In this document: positions 1 through 11,904 of the stretch, in pieces | How positions within the stretch are numbered: position 1 is the first letter of the stretch | Layout of the letters: each line of letters starts with the position of its first letter | Source of the DNA: Pyricularia pennisetigena | Lineage: Eukaryota > Ascomycota > Sordariomycetes > Magnaporthales > Pyriculariaceae | DNA: 64,000 nucleotides | Assembly: GCF_004337985.1 (NCBI RefSeq) | Contig: NW_021940926.1 | Coordinates: forward strand, 186,001-250,000 | Direction of reading: 5' to 3' | Translations under genes and position numbers: made by a program | The notes under the pieces: generated by a model | What the model was told of the DNA's origin: nothing | Seen by the model: the letters and a program-made list of their open reading frames with translations, nothing else | The model's database searches: none

Positions 1-457
1 ATAATTTCGTCGTCGGTATTAAAATTAAATTTAATTACGATTATTTGGATATTCGATTATCGTTAACCGTTTCGAACCTAATTTAAATTTTAAACACGGT
101 TAAATCGGCCCATCGTATTAAAATATTGGGTTCCATTATTCGGAAAACCGCCGCGGTAAATTATAACCAAATTGTAAAAATATATCGGCAGCATTTTTAA
201 CGCGAATATACCGATTTCCGAATTTAATTTGATCCAATTAATAATACTGCAATATATAAAACCCGAATCGCCCGGTGTACGGTTTTAATTTAATTACGTT
301 TCCGGCCCGGTTCGTCCGGATATATTTATTGGACGTTTGCAAAATAAACATTCGTTATAACGTTTTTTCGTTGAAAACGCACGGAAGTATCTTATATATA
401 TAATATAATATAACCGGCGGTTAATTAAATAATTTCGGCGGATAACGAATGGAAATT
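1..457 (-). mobile_element. Gypsy family A fragment, reverse, RIP-degraded
   Basis: Reverse complement matches the stretch downstream of integrase in the near-complete copy, roughly 5866-6400, with many C/T and G/A differences. The same stretch recurs in reverse at 12905-13480. The fragment runs off the window edge and is cut at 457/458 by an LTR. No open frame of note. Confidence 0.75.
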
Positions 458-677
458 TGTTACACGTCGCAAATGGTCTAGGGATAATTAGGGAGTGAAC
501 TGCCTAACCAAATGCCTATACTAATGTAGCTTTGTCAACCCAAACCTGGGGCGTTGGCCCTATATAAATTTGCCTTTGGGAGGTTAAACCAAAAGGGAAT
601 TTTTAACTCCTTATGGATTAATACCATTATATACCTACTTTTAACCATATTACCCTATTTTTATTTTGTATGTAACA
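458..677 (+). repeat. 5' LTR of gypsy A1
   Basis: Starts TGTTACACG and ends TGTAACA (TG...CA). Contains a TATA box, TATATAAA at about 561-568, inside a block (541-568) that is almost unchanged in all five LTRs of the family here. Further copies lie at 7178-7396, 8908-9127, 10069-10288 and, reversed, 11905-12124. Confidence 0.85.
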
Positions 678-678
678 A

Positions 679-689
679 TTTTAATCCAT
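679..689 (+). other. Probable self-primer binding site of gypsy A1
   Basis: One base after the 5' LTR, TTTTAATCCAT is complementary at 10 of 11 positions (nine in a row) to ATGGATTAATA at 613-623 in the LTR, about 45 nt downstream of the TATA box. This repeats the layout of the intact chromovirus. The match is inferred from a RIP-damaged copy, so other primers are not excluded. Confidence 0.45.
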
Positions 690-1900
690 TTTCGAAAATA
701 GCCCGATATGGCAGAAAATAATTCCAAAAACCCTTTGGTTTTTACGCCACCCCGAACTCGATTCCGTCGTGCGAAAGCCCTTTCCATTAACGGTAAAAAT
801 TCGGCACCCTTTTTTCTTCCAATAGGGTTAGTTTTAAACGCACGATTGCAACGATTGGAAATATAATTGCAGGAATAAAACGAATTTATTGCCGAATTAC
901 GGTAAAAACGCAAACGAAATCGGGACGAATTAAACGATTCGGACCAGCCTTTAAAAAACCTCAAATCCAAAAACATTATTTAATTTACGGAATAATACCC
1001 TTTCAATTTCCATATAAATTGGAAAACCGATTTGCAAAGTTTTTTCCAAAAAACACGATATAAATATAAACCCGATGAAAAAAAATCCTATTCGCCCTCG
1101 ATAATATATTTTACAATTTTCGACGACGTTGGATTACGAAAATTAACGCTGCAATTATAAACCAACAATCGTTTTTGTGGAACAATTACGAAACGTTTTT
1201 GCTATAAACCAAAAACCAAATTAAAAATCCAAAAAACAAATTTAACCATATTTACGAAAAATTTATTAACGCACGATGAAAAATCCACGCAATTTTTTTG
1301 GAATTTCCATTATTATTTTAATGGGTTGGAATACCAATTGGAAAAAATAAACGAAAAATAAAAAGTTTACAACCTATATATTCGTTTTGCACCCACGTTT
1401 TAAACCCATTTTAACCTATATACGGAAAATATACCAACCAACCGGGAAAAATTGGTCCGAAGTACCAACAAATATTGGGAAATTTTGCATCAAAATTAAT
1501 AACGACGATAAAACCCTGGAGCAATTTTTATTGCAAAAAAACCAAATTTATACCAAAAGAATTCCAATTTTCCCGCTAATCCGGAATTTGACACGTCCAA
1601 ACCAAACAATTTGTTAACCCCGTTTCGATTAAAAAAAGCAATTTACCCGCGAAAAAACCGCGGACGGGGTAATTTTTCCCCGAATTAACGTGGATATAAA
1701 AATAAAAAAACGAATTATTGGGAATGTAGAAAAAAGAATTCCGGAAAATCCCAATTTTTAACAAATTCCAACCCCAACCAATCCAGCGAAAATCGTACGA
1801 ATAGCAATTTTAACGCAAAAATCAAATATTTTAAATACCGCAAATTTAAATATTACGCTACCCAATATTTCCAATGAAAGATTAATTGCAACGTTAATAA
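690..1900 (+). pseudogene. gag-region remnant, gypsy A1
   Basis: The stretch lies between the primer site and the protease-like region, where gag belongs. Open frames are short and shifted; the longest on this strand is 1387-1617, rich in Lys, Asn and Ile after RIP. A region near 1690-1760 could be a ruined zinc knuckle, but the cysteine spacing is not preserved. The end (about 1845-1890) is repeated at 60136-60191 beside the chromovirus. Assignment is by position only. Confidence 0.45.
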
Positions 1901-2330
1901 TAACGTTAACGTTTTTTCGGAAAATGGCCAGGACCGATTAATTATTTAATTTCCAAACCATTTTTGATTTATCGGCCCAATATTAGCCCCAATATACGGA
2001 GATTTTTAACCCGACGCGCCAACGTTATTAATTTAACCGATCCAATTATTAACCGGCCTTTAAATATTGTATTGAATATAGGGGGCGAAATTAATATTAT
2101 TTTAACCCAATTCGCCGAAAAAATAAAATTGCGCCGAATCGACGCCGAAAATCAAATATTATTGGGGGTTAGCGGTATAACGATCGGAACGTATAAAATT
2201 TATAACGTTTTTTTACAAATTATGGATAACCGGGAAACAAAACGAATAATGGAGGTAAAATATTTAACGGTAAAAGTAACAAACGAAAATTCCGAATTAT
2301 TTTAAAATATATTATAATTATAGGCCAATT
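1900..2330 (+). pseudogene. Aspartic protease-region remnant, gypsy A1
   Basis: The open frame 1964-2305 (113 codons) reads as a beta-rich segment typical of the retropepsin region. It includes a stretch around LLGVSGITIGTYKIYNVFLQ and lies directly before the RT fingers. The catalytic D-S/T-G triad is not recognisable, so function is inferred from order rather than active-site residues. No usable start codon context is expected, because this would be part of a polyprotein. Confidence 0.45.
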
Positions 2331-2499
2331 AAATTTATTTCGATATAATTACCTATTATTGGTGGTTCCAATGGAAATTGGGGTTTTTGCAATTGGAAAA
2401 CCGCCGGCAATTTACCCGGTACAATCGCCAAACGGTAAGATTCTTTCTAATTATTCGGACGGATCCGTCAATTGTTTTTTAAAATAAAAAAAACAGGTT

Positions 2500-3900
2500 A
2501 ATTTTACGGAAATTGTTTTTTATTACCCCTATTTTTGGCGGGATTTAAGGACGTCGCGGACGTAAAACGGGTACGGGTATTATTTCCGAATGGGGGTATT
2601 TTCCATACCATTAAATTAACCCCAAAAAACGAATTTATTTTTGCATTTTTTTATTTTTTATCCCTTTTGGAATTGCAAAAATTACGGGAATTTATCAAAA
2701 GAAATTTGGCCAATGGGTTGATTCGAATATCCACAAATCCAGCAGGTGCCCCTGTAATTTTTATCCCTATAAAAATAGAAAATTACAATTGTGCGTAAGT
2801 TACCGAATATTAAACCGCATTACCGTAAAAAATCGTTACCCCCTTTTTTAATTTTTAAAATTATAAACCGCATTTAAAAAACTACCGTTTTTCCCAAATT
2901 GGATTCAAAAAATGCCTATTACCAAATTCGTATCCGAAAAAACGACGAATGGAAAACGGTTTTCCGCACCAAATACGGCCATTACAAATAGTGCGTATTA
3001 TTTATAAAATTAACAACGTTTCTGCTATTTTTCAATTTTATATGAATAAAATTTTGGGCCCGTTAATGGATATATATTATATTGTTTATTTGGGTAATAT
3101 TTTAATTTATTCCAAAAATGCCGAAAAATATGCGAAATATTTTCGATAAATGTTCGAATTTTTCCGCCAATCGGTTTTATACGTTAATTCCAAAAAATGC
3201 ATTTACCAGATGGAATAATTGGAATTTTTAAATTTTATTATTTTTTCCACCGGTATATATATGGATTTTAAACGGATTAAAACCGTTACCAAATGGCCGA
3301 TTTTCAAACTTTTTTCACGATATACAAATATTTTTTGGGTTTTGCAATTTTTACCGGCGTTTTATTCGAAATTATTCCAAATATATCCAATTTTTTACGT
3401 TATTGTTAAAAGGAATAAAAAAAGGAAAAAAACCGGAATTGGTGCAATTAAATCCAAAAACGATAACCGCTTTCCACCAGTTAATTTGATTTTTTACCCG
3501 GGCATCCCTTTTCAAATATTATAATATGGGGAAACCCGTGCGAATCGAAACCGATACGTTTAATTTCGCTATAAATACCGTATTTAATTTATAATATAAA
3601 AACCGCTAACATTCATTGCTTTTTTGGTTACAAATATTCAAGAAAATTTAAAGAAATACCATATTTACGAAAGAAAATTGTTTACGATCGTAAAATCGTT
3701 TAAACATTGGCGATAATTAATTTAAAAAAATGGAAATTTTTATCGAAATTATTTATACCAATTTGGAAAAATTTATAAAATTACCCAAATTAAACGGACG
3801 ATAGATTCGGTAATATATTTATTTGTTCACGTACGATTTTTATATTAAATACCGCGTGGGGCAATATAATTCCGCGGATGAATTTTCGAAAAAACCAAAT
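2500..3900 (+). pseudogene. Reverse transcriptase-RNase H remnant, gypsy A1
   Basis: The frame 2535-2798 ends in the gypsy RT signature ELQKLREFIKRNLANGLIR followed by STNPAGAPVIFIPIK, which corresponds to the fingers. Frame 2949-3149 covers the palm, with a thumb-side ILGPLMDIYYIVYLGNILIY. The catalytic pair YLDD now reads YLGN (3093-3098), so the enzyme is dead. Frame 3823-4062 opens with YRVGQYNSADEFSKKP, the end of RNase H (family consensus RPGxxNxxADxLSR). Stops and shifts separate these pieces. Confidence 0.8.
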
Positions 3901-4129
3901 TATAAAAAAACTGTTCGCCAAAATTGGGTAAAACAGTTTTTTCCCACCCTAAAAAAAAAAATTGAAAATGTTTTTGCATTTGATTTGAATTTGGAACGAA
4001 AAAACACCCCGTATATAAACGGTTATTACGGCAATTTTACAGCCGATTTGAAAAAAAGTTAAACGCAATTATTTTTTCGCCAAATGGTTCGAATATATAT
4101 ATAGCGCGAAAACCCGTATAATATGGAAT

Positions 4130-5400
4130 TTTTAACCCCGTTTATTTATTTTATTTCGCGCATATAAAATATTAATTCCGAAACCAAAACAAAATTATCG
4201 AAAATACAAAACGAATCCACGGCGAAAACCCCGTGGAGTATTTTAAAAAAGAATTTGCTATTATATCACCAACGCATTTTTATTTTTAAACAGGAAATTT
4301 TTCGTTAAAAATTATCAAAATTTTATTATAATATACCGTTAGCGGGTTATATGGAAATCGATAAAATTTCGGCCATTTTTCGCGCCCGTTTTTATTAGTC
4401 CCGATTAAACCAAAATATCCGAAAATATATTAAAAAATGCCAAATATATTAAAAAACCAAATTCCGGCCGCACAAACCCTACGGAAAATTGCAATTATTG
4501 CCCATTTTTACGGGCCCGTTCGAAGAAATTGCTATAAATTTTATTACAGAATTGGGCGAAATTGAAAAAAAAACAGGTATATAATAATATTTTCATTATT
4601 ATCGACCGGTCTTCGAAACGAACCCATTTTTTACCCTATACCACAATTATTACCGACGCGGAATTGGCCGAATTAATCCACACCCGTATCGAATTAAAAT
4701 GGGGACCGCCAAAAAAAATTATTTCCGACCGAAATTTGATATTTATTTCGAAATTTTGGGAGGAATTATATTACAATTAATAAATTAAACGGCGTTTATT
4801 AGTTATTTTCTATTTTTAAACGAATGAACAATTAAAAATTTTAAATAAACAAATCGAAATATATTTCCGCTATTTTATTTCCGAATTTAACGGAAATTGG
4901 GTCCGATTATTACCAAAAACGCAATTTACCCATAACAATTCGGTTAATATTACCACAGGGATAATATTTTTTATCACCAGCGCAAATATTTCCCCTAATT
5001 TTTATATACGCCTCGGAAACAACGCGGTTTTAAAAAAATACCAACAATACAAAACAAATTGGAAAAATTATAATAAACGAAATAAAAATGCAAATAATAT
5101 TAAAAAATAATAATCCAACGCAAAAGAAATATTACAACCAAAATTATATCGAAATAACGTTAAAAATCGGACAATGAGTTGGTTTATTAACCAAATATTT
5201 ACAATTAAACAAAAGGAAAAATTAAAAATTAATTTTTAAATATATTGGTTTTTTCCAAATATTAAAACGAATCGGTACCCAAATAAATCGAATCGCATTA
5301 CCAATCCAATACAAACGATTATATAACGTTTTCCCTATTACGCTGTTGAAATTATAAATACCAATTATCCCACAAAAAAGCATTTTATTTATACCAAAAT
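4130..5400 (+). pseudogene. Integrase remnant, gypsy A1
   Basis: In one frame 4450-4560 reads HKPYGKLQLLPIFTGPFEEI, the linker into the integrase core. The first catalytic Asp (DFI in relatives) is changed in AINFITEL. After a shift in an A-run, 4562-4780 continues the core with IIIDRSSKRTHFLPYTT and IISDRNLIFISKFWEEL, the second being the classic second-Asp motif. The DNA-binding C-terminal part follows with several stops. The same region is repeated from 7397 and, reversed, in 16657-18400. Confidence 0.8.
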
Positions 5401-5409
5401 TCGAAAACG

Positions 5410-7177
5410 ATAAAAAATTTAAAATAAAAAAAATCGTTAATTACCAAATAATCGAAAATATTAAATTTCATTTTGTTAAATGGGCAAATTGGCCGTTAAA
5501 ATATAATTAATGGAAACCCGCAAAATATTTAACGTACGTATAAAAAAAATAAACGCATAGTAGAATAGGGTACGGAAAAAATAAAAGACAAACCGAAACA
5601 AAAACAATTTTTAAAATATTACCGGCCGCGAACGGTTTTTTTCGATTTGCAAAAAAAATATTTTATAATTTTAATTATAGGGTACGCCGGCCCTATAATT
5701 CCAAAACCAAACGCCAAATTATTTAAACAAAATATTATATTAATTACCTAATACGTTGGATATATATAAATCCCGCGTTACCAATATTCGATAAATAAAC
5801 CAATAACCGGCCGCCACGGTAACGAAACGTTAAAAACCCCGGACGCGTCGACCACCGCAATTTGTTTTAATAATTTCCATTCGTTATCCGCCGAAATTAT
5901 TTTATTGGCCGCCGGTTGCATTTTATTAAATATATAAAACAATTCCGTGCGTTTTAAACGAAAAAACGTTATAAAGAATTTCTATTTCGCAAACGCCCAA
6001 TAAATATATTCGGATAAACCGGGCCGAAAACGTGGTTAAATTAAAACCGTATCCCGGGCGATTCGGGTTTTATATATTGTAATATTATTAACCGGTACAA
6101 ATTAAATTCGGAAATCGGTATATTCGCGTTGCAAATATTACCGATACATTTCCACGGTTTGGTTGTACGTATTATATAAATTGGTGGTTTAAAAAACGAT
6201 TAATAGGTAAAATAAAAAGGAAATATAGTAAAAGATTTACCGCCGCGGTTTTCCGAATAATGGAACCTAATATTTCCGCACGATAGGCCGATTTGGCCGT
6301 GTTAAATATTTAAATTAAATTCGAAACGGTTAACGATAATTAAATATTTAAATGATTGTAATTAAATTTAATTTTAATACCGACAACGAAGTTATATAAT
6401 ATTTGCAAATCGAACGCGTCGCCAATTATTCCGCGGAAAAATTAAACGACGGGTTAACGTTTTATAATTAATACGGGGTGAATTCGGGGGTTATTTACTA
6501 TTATATATTCGATATTATAATTTTTAACATACGCAATGCATTTATCGGCGCCCGGATTATTACGCTAACAAATTATTTGGGAAAATTCGAACGCGCCGTT
6601 TTTATTATTATCGTAATTCGTATACAAAATGAATTAAACCCGCAGCACAATATTGCGGTATTTGGTGCAAATTTTGGCCAAAAAAACGGGGAAAACGAAA
6701 AAAATATGAAATAAAAACGCAAAAACGCCGGTAAAAAATTAAAACGGTATTTCGGTAAAACCAAATATAATAATTCGCGAAAAAAGGCAAAATTGGTAAC
6801 GATAAAACGGCGAAAAATTGTTAATTTAATTGCAAACAAAAATTTGAAATAATTAATTAAAAATTGTCGCGCGAAAAAAAACGTTTAAATGGCGAGGAAA
6901 ATAAATTTTTATCCAAACAAAATCGTTTTCGATTCGAATTTCGATTAATTAACCCAAAACGGAATTATTAACGTTACGGATACGTTAAACAAACAAACGA
7001 AAATTATATTATAAATTACCGACAACGCGTTAAAATGTCGACGTTTAATAATAAACGCGTTAACGCGTTAACGCATTACCATTTTTTCGATCGCATTCCA
7101 GGGCGATTTTCCACAATTGGCGGACCAACGGAACCAGGTGTAATTCGGGAACGAATTATTCTAAAAAGGGGGATAAT
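5410..7177 (+). other. Conserved 3' region of gypsy A with short ORF
   Basis: About 1.7 kb lies between integrase and the 3' LTR, longer than in most gypsy elements. It holds an open frame, 6478-6714, whose protein is conserved at 9359-9610 in copy A2 (shared motifs YIFDIIIFNIRNA and NIAVFGANF). This suggests a real coding segment before RIP. I do not recognise the product and see no chromodomain. The region also holds a perfect 18-bp palindrome at 7057-7074. The reverse-strand frame 6573-6839 is its antisense shadow. An A/G-rich tract immediately before 7178 is the likely polypurine tract. Confidence 0.6.
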
Positions 7178-7396
7178 TGTTATACGTCGCAAATGGTTTA
7201 AAAATAATTAGGGAGTAAATTGCCTAGTTAAATATTTATATTAATATAATTTTATTAGTCCAAACCTGGGGCGTTGGCCCTATATAAACCTATTTTTGGA
7301 AGTGAGGCCAGAAGGGAGTTTTTAACATTTTATGGATTAATACCATTATATGCCTACCTCTAACCATGTTACCATATTTTTACTCTGTATGTAACA
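7178..7396 (+). repeat. 3' LTR of gypsy A1
   Basis: Same repeat as 458-677, starting TGTTATACG and ending TGTAACA, with the TATA-containing core at 7261-7288. It is preceded by AAAAAGGGGGATAAT, a plausible polypurine tract that also precedes the LTR at 10069 and, reversed, follows the one at 11905. Confidence 0.85.
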
Positions 7397-8907
7397 TTTT
7401 ATTTCGAAATTTTGGAAAAAATTATATTATAATTAACAAATTAAACGGCGTTTGTCAATTAGTTTTTACCCGCAAACGGACAAACAATCGAAAATTATAA
7501 ATGGATAAATCGAAATATATTTCCGCTATTTTATTTTCGAATATAACGGAAATTCGGTTTAATTATTACTATAAACGCAATTCGCCTACAATAATTCGGT
7601 TAAGATTATTACGGGCATAATATTTTTCGTAACCAACGCAAACATTTTCCCTAATTTTTATATACGTTTTAAAAATAATGCGGTTTTAAAGAAAATGCCA
7701 ATAATATAAAATAAATTGGAAAAATTGCGACAAATGAAATAAAAATGCAAATAATATTGGAAATTAATAATTTAACGTAGGAAACAATAGTAAACCAAAA
7801 TTATATTGAAAAAACGTCAAACATGGGACAATGGATTGCTTTATTAACCAAATATTTACAATTAAAAAAAGAAAAGGTTAAAAATTAATTTCCAAATACA
7901 TTGGTTTTTTTCTAATATTAAAACGAATCGATACCCAAATTTATCGAATCGTATTACCAACCCAATACGAACGATAATATAACGTTTTTTTAATTACGTT
8001 GCTGGAATTTTAAATATAAACCATTCGATACAAAAACAATTTACCTATATTAAAATTTGAAAACGACGAAAAATTCGGATTAAAAAAAATCGTAAATTAC
8101 CAAATAATCGAAAATATTAAATTTTATTTTGTAAAATGGGCAGGTTAACCGTTACAATAAAATTCATAAAATCCGCAAAATATTTAACGCACGTATAAAA
8201 AAAATTGGACGTATATTCTAAAAAACCAAAAAAAACGAAAAACAAACCAAAATCAAAACGATTTTTAAAATATTACCGGCCGCGTACAATTTCTTTCGAT
8301 TTAAAAAGAAATATTTTATAATTTTAATTGTGGGGTACGCCGCCCCTATAATCCTAACGCCCAATATTAAACCATTTAAACAAATATTATATTAATTGCC
8401 AAAAACGTCGGATATATGCAAACCCCGCGTTACTAATATTCGATAAAAAACCAGGTAACCGGCCGCCACGGACACGAACCGTTACTAATTACCGGCCGCG
8501 TCGGTTACGTTAATTTTTTCCAATAATTTCCATTTGGTATCGGCCGGAATAATTTAATTGGTCGTTAATTGTATTTTATTATATATGTAAAATAATTCCG
8601 TGCGTTTTAAACAAACGAACGTTATAACGAAATCCTATTTCGCCAAATTTTCAATAAATATAATCGGATAAACCGGGGCGGAAACGTGGTTAAATCAAAA
8701 CCTTATACCGGGCGATTTGGATTTTATATTTTGCAATATTATTGGTTGGAATAAATTAAATTTGGAAATCGGTCTATTTCCGTTAAAAATGTTAACGTTA
8801 TAATTTTATAATTTGGTTGTACGAATTGTACAAATTGCTATTTTAAACGGAACGATTAATAAACGAAATAAAAACGAAACAAAAAAAGATTTTCCGACGC
8901 GGTTTTG

Positions 8908-9127
8908 TATTACACGTCGCAAATGGTTTAGGGATAGTTAGGGAATGAATTGCCCAACCAGGTGCCTGTACTAGTGTAGCTTTGTTAGCCCAAACCTGGG
9001 GCGTTGGCCCTATATAAACTTACTTTTGGGAGGCTAGGCCAGGAGGGAGTTCCTAACTTTTTTTATATTAATACCACTATATGCCTACCTCTAACCATAT
9101 TGCCCTATCTTTATTTTGTGTGTAACA
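8908..9127 (+). repeat. Solo LTR of family A nested in copy A2
   Basis: A 220-bp LTR whose first dinucleotide is now TA instead of TG. It is flanked by an exact 5-bp duplication TTTTG (8903-8907 and 9128-9132). Removing it restores continuity with the A1 sequence around 6250. This is a clean insertion followed by LTR-LTR recombination. Confidence 0.85.
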
Positions 9128-10068
9128 TTTTGCGAATAATAAAATCCAAAGTTTCCGCACGATGCGCCGATTCAGCCGTGATAGAATTTTAAATTAAATA
9201 CGCGACGGTAAACGATAAGCGAATATTTAAATAAATATAATTAAATTTAATTTTAAATTAATAGCGAAATTACATAAAATTTATATATTAAAAATATTAT
9301 CCGTTATTCCAGGAAAAAATTAGGCGAAACGTTAATAATTCGCGGTTATTAGACGGGGTTGACGAATCTTATTTATTTTTATATATTCGATATTATAATT
9401 TTTAATATACGCAATGCAACGGTCGGTACCCGGATTATCGCGTTAATAAATTATTTGGCAAATATCCAACGAATTTTCGGCGTTTTCGGCGTAATTCGTA
9501 TGCAAAATAAATTGGGTTCGAAATATAATATTGCGGTATTTGGTGCGAATTTTGCTTATAAATACGTTAATAAAAAAAATTACGAAATAAAAACGCGGAA
9601 TAACCGATAAAAAATTAAAACGGGAATTTTGTAAAATTGGATATAATGGTAAATAAAAAACGATTAAATAGGTTATACATAATAAAAAAACGAAAAGATC
9701 GTGGGTCGTTTTTAATAAAAAACAATATGGTAATTAATTGCGGATTGTCGCGCGAAAATAAAAAAACGTTTGGGGCGCGACCAAATTATATTTATATATA
9801 AACACAATCGTTTTTAATTTTAATTTCAATTAATTAATTTAAAACGAAATTATGAACGTTACGAACACGTAAAAATAATAAACGAAAAAACTTACCATAA
9901 ATTACCAATAGCGCGTTAAATTGTCGTCGTCCAATAGTAAACGCGTTAACGCGTTAACGCATTACCATTAATTGTTTCGATCGCATTTTATAGCAGCAAT
10001 TTATAATTGGCGAACCTACGAAAACCAAATATAATTCGGGGACGAATTACTTTAAAAAAAGGGATAAT

Positions 10069-10288
10069 TATTATAGGTCGCGATTGGTTTAGGGATAATT
10101 AGGGAATAAATTGGCTAATTAAATATTTGTATTAATATAGTTTTATTAGTCCGAACCTGGGGCGTTGGCCCTATATAAACCTATTTTTGGGTGGTAAGGC
10201 CAGGAGGGAATTTCTGATTTTTTATGGATTAATACCATTATATGCCTACTTTTAATCATATTACCCTATTTATATTTTGTGTGTAACA
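10069..10288 (+). repeat. 3' LTR of gypsy A2
   Basis: Family A LTR beginning TATTATAGG (RIP-altered start) and ending GTGTAACA. The conserved TATA core lies at about 10154-10179. It directly abuts a reverse LINE fragment at 10289. Confidence 0.8.
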
Positions 10289-11904
10289 AATCCGTTAACG
10301 TAACGTATTTGTTAAAAAAATAAACGTAAACGTTATTTTCGTTTTTCCCGTTAATTGGGTGGGATCGGAACCGTGACGGCCGTGATATTTTTTTATCGAT
10401 AATTACGGCCAATCGGAATTGCGGAAAATAACCTGATAATAAAGATTATTTAATTACAATACGTCCGCTACGGGACCGGTTAATTAATTATGCAATATTT
10501 GGCCGGCACCGCAGCGGATTAAAATCGAATCGCCGTCGTAATAATTCGCGTTTATCCTTTTAATAATTGTAATAAAAAACATATACTCTGGGGATTTTAT
10601 ATTTTCGCCACCGAACCGGTATTACGGTAAATTTGTATCGGGGATTTGGCGGTTAAATAAACATCTGTTAAAACCGATGTTCCCTATTTTTGTTTGGAAA
10701 AGATTTGCGGTTATATATTTAAATATACATTTATACCGGTTTTAATAATAAAATTCTTATCCGGGGGTTTTTATATTTTATACCGGTAAAATTTTAACAA
10801 TTTCGGAATTAATTTGGATCTAATATAAATCCCGTAACGATTACCAACGAACTATTTAATAAAAGAATAATTAATCGTTTAAATTTTTTGTAAACGTTAA
10901 TTATTTTTCCGCCCACTTTATACGTTCGGTACCGCGGCGATACGGGTCCGTAGGAAATACGCGTGGCCGCCCTTGATTTCGGCGGGAATCCGCCCGTTAT
11001 ATGGTAATTATAATGGTAATTTACTCGCGGATTTTGCGGATCCGTAAGGTTATTTTCTTTTACGGACCGGTATTCGAAATCCGCCTTTTTTTATCCAAAT
11101 ATATATAAAAAGAAGCACGCCGAATTCGGTTTTAAATTGGGCGACGGGGAGTATTTTATAAACGCCGTTAATAACGCGGAAATACCGGAATTATTTCGTG
11201 GTAAAATGTTGAAAGGGGTCGCAAATTGCGATATTTCTTTATTCGGCAAATATTGTATTAATAATCCGTAAATAATAATATTTCGATTTATTTTGGTGTA
11301 AATTTTCCGGACGCGGGCGACGCTAAATTTCCATATACGCTGCGAATTTTATTAGGGTAAACCGCGCGGTGGCGAATTCTTTTTTATTTTTTATATATAC
11401 CGGAATTATATAAATTTGCGGTATAACCAAATTTTTAAAAAACGGGCCCATTTTACCGGAAAAACTTCGTCGGACCCTAAACGGATATTATTCGGCAATA
11501 TTTTATATTTATTGTAAAAATGTATTAATTTGTTTTACCGGTTATTAAAAATTATATTGTCGATCCGGGCCTATATTATATACGTATTAAAAATTTGGAA
11601 TAACCGTTTGCAATTTTTATCCACGTTAAAATAAATTGTAAATAAATTTGTATTATTAGCAAATCCGATTAAAAATACGAACGGACTTTTAACGAATTTG
11701 CGGTATAAAATGGTAATATATAATAGAAATAATACCAGCAAATCTTTTTGGGGAAAACGCCCGTTTTTGAATATATAAAAACCGATATATATCCGTTAAA
11801 CCGTAATAATATAATTAAAAATTTAAATCGGTTGCGGATTTATTGGATTATTACCGGTGGAAATTCCACTTGGTGCAAAGTTTATAGTAATTTATATGGA
11901 TTAC
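10289..11904 (-). mobile_element. LINE ORF2 3' fragment (RT to C-terminus), RIP-degraded
   Basis: Reverse complement matches the LINE ORF2 C-terminal region at 13925-14780 and the RT region at 27000-27620. It is cut in the 3' UTR on the left by the A2 LTR and in RT on the right by a reversed A LTR. The reading frame is destroyed. Confidence 0.7.

Larger units (their letters stand above)
458..7396 (+). mobile_element. Near-complete Ty3/gypsy element (copy A1), RIP-degraded
   Basis: The element is bounded by two divergent copies of one ~220-bp LTR. Between them, in order, lie a gag-like region, a protease-like region, reverse transcriptase, RNase H, integrase and a 1.7-kb 3' region. Integrase after RT/RNase H is the Ty3/gypsy order. 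All frames carry stops and shifts, and LTR differences are mostly transitions, so the copy is old and inactive. The bases flanking the two LTRs do not form a target-site duplication (453-457 versus 7397-7401). The LTR pair may therefore not derive from a single insertion. Later sequence (7397 onward) is another 3' part of the same family. Confidence 0.75.
7397..10288 (+). mobile_element. Gypsy family A 3' part (copy A2), RIP-degraded
   Basis: The sequence begins in the integrase core at the equivalent of about 4742 in A1 and runs through the 3' region to an LTR at 10069-10288. It matches A1 base for base apart from transitions and small gaps. A solo LTR is nested at 8908-9127. The 5' half is missing, cut off where the A1 3' LTR ends. 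The conserved 3' ORF is at 9359-9610 and the 18-bp palindrome at 9943-9960. Confidence 0.8.

Noticed and set aside
6573..6839. Minus-strand hydrophobic ORFs (also the plus-strand one at 12495-12698)
   Set aside because: They are antisense to the conserved 3' region of gypsy A; Phe/Tyr richness is the mirror of Lys/Asn-rich RIPed coding sequence.
453..7401. Target-site duplication for gypsy A1
   Set aside because: AAATT on the left and TTTTA on the right do not match, and RIP cannot convert one into the other.
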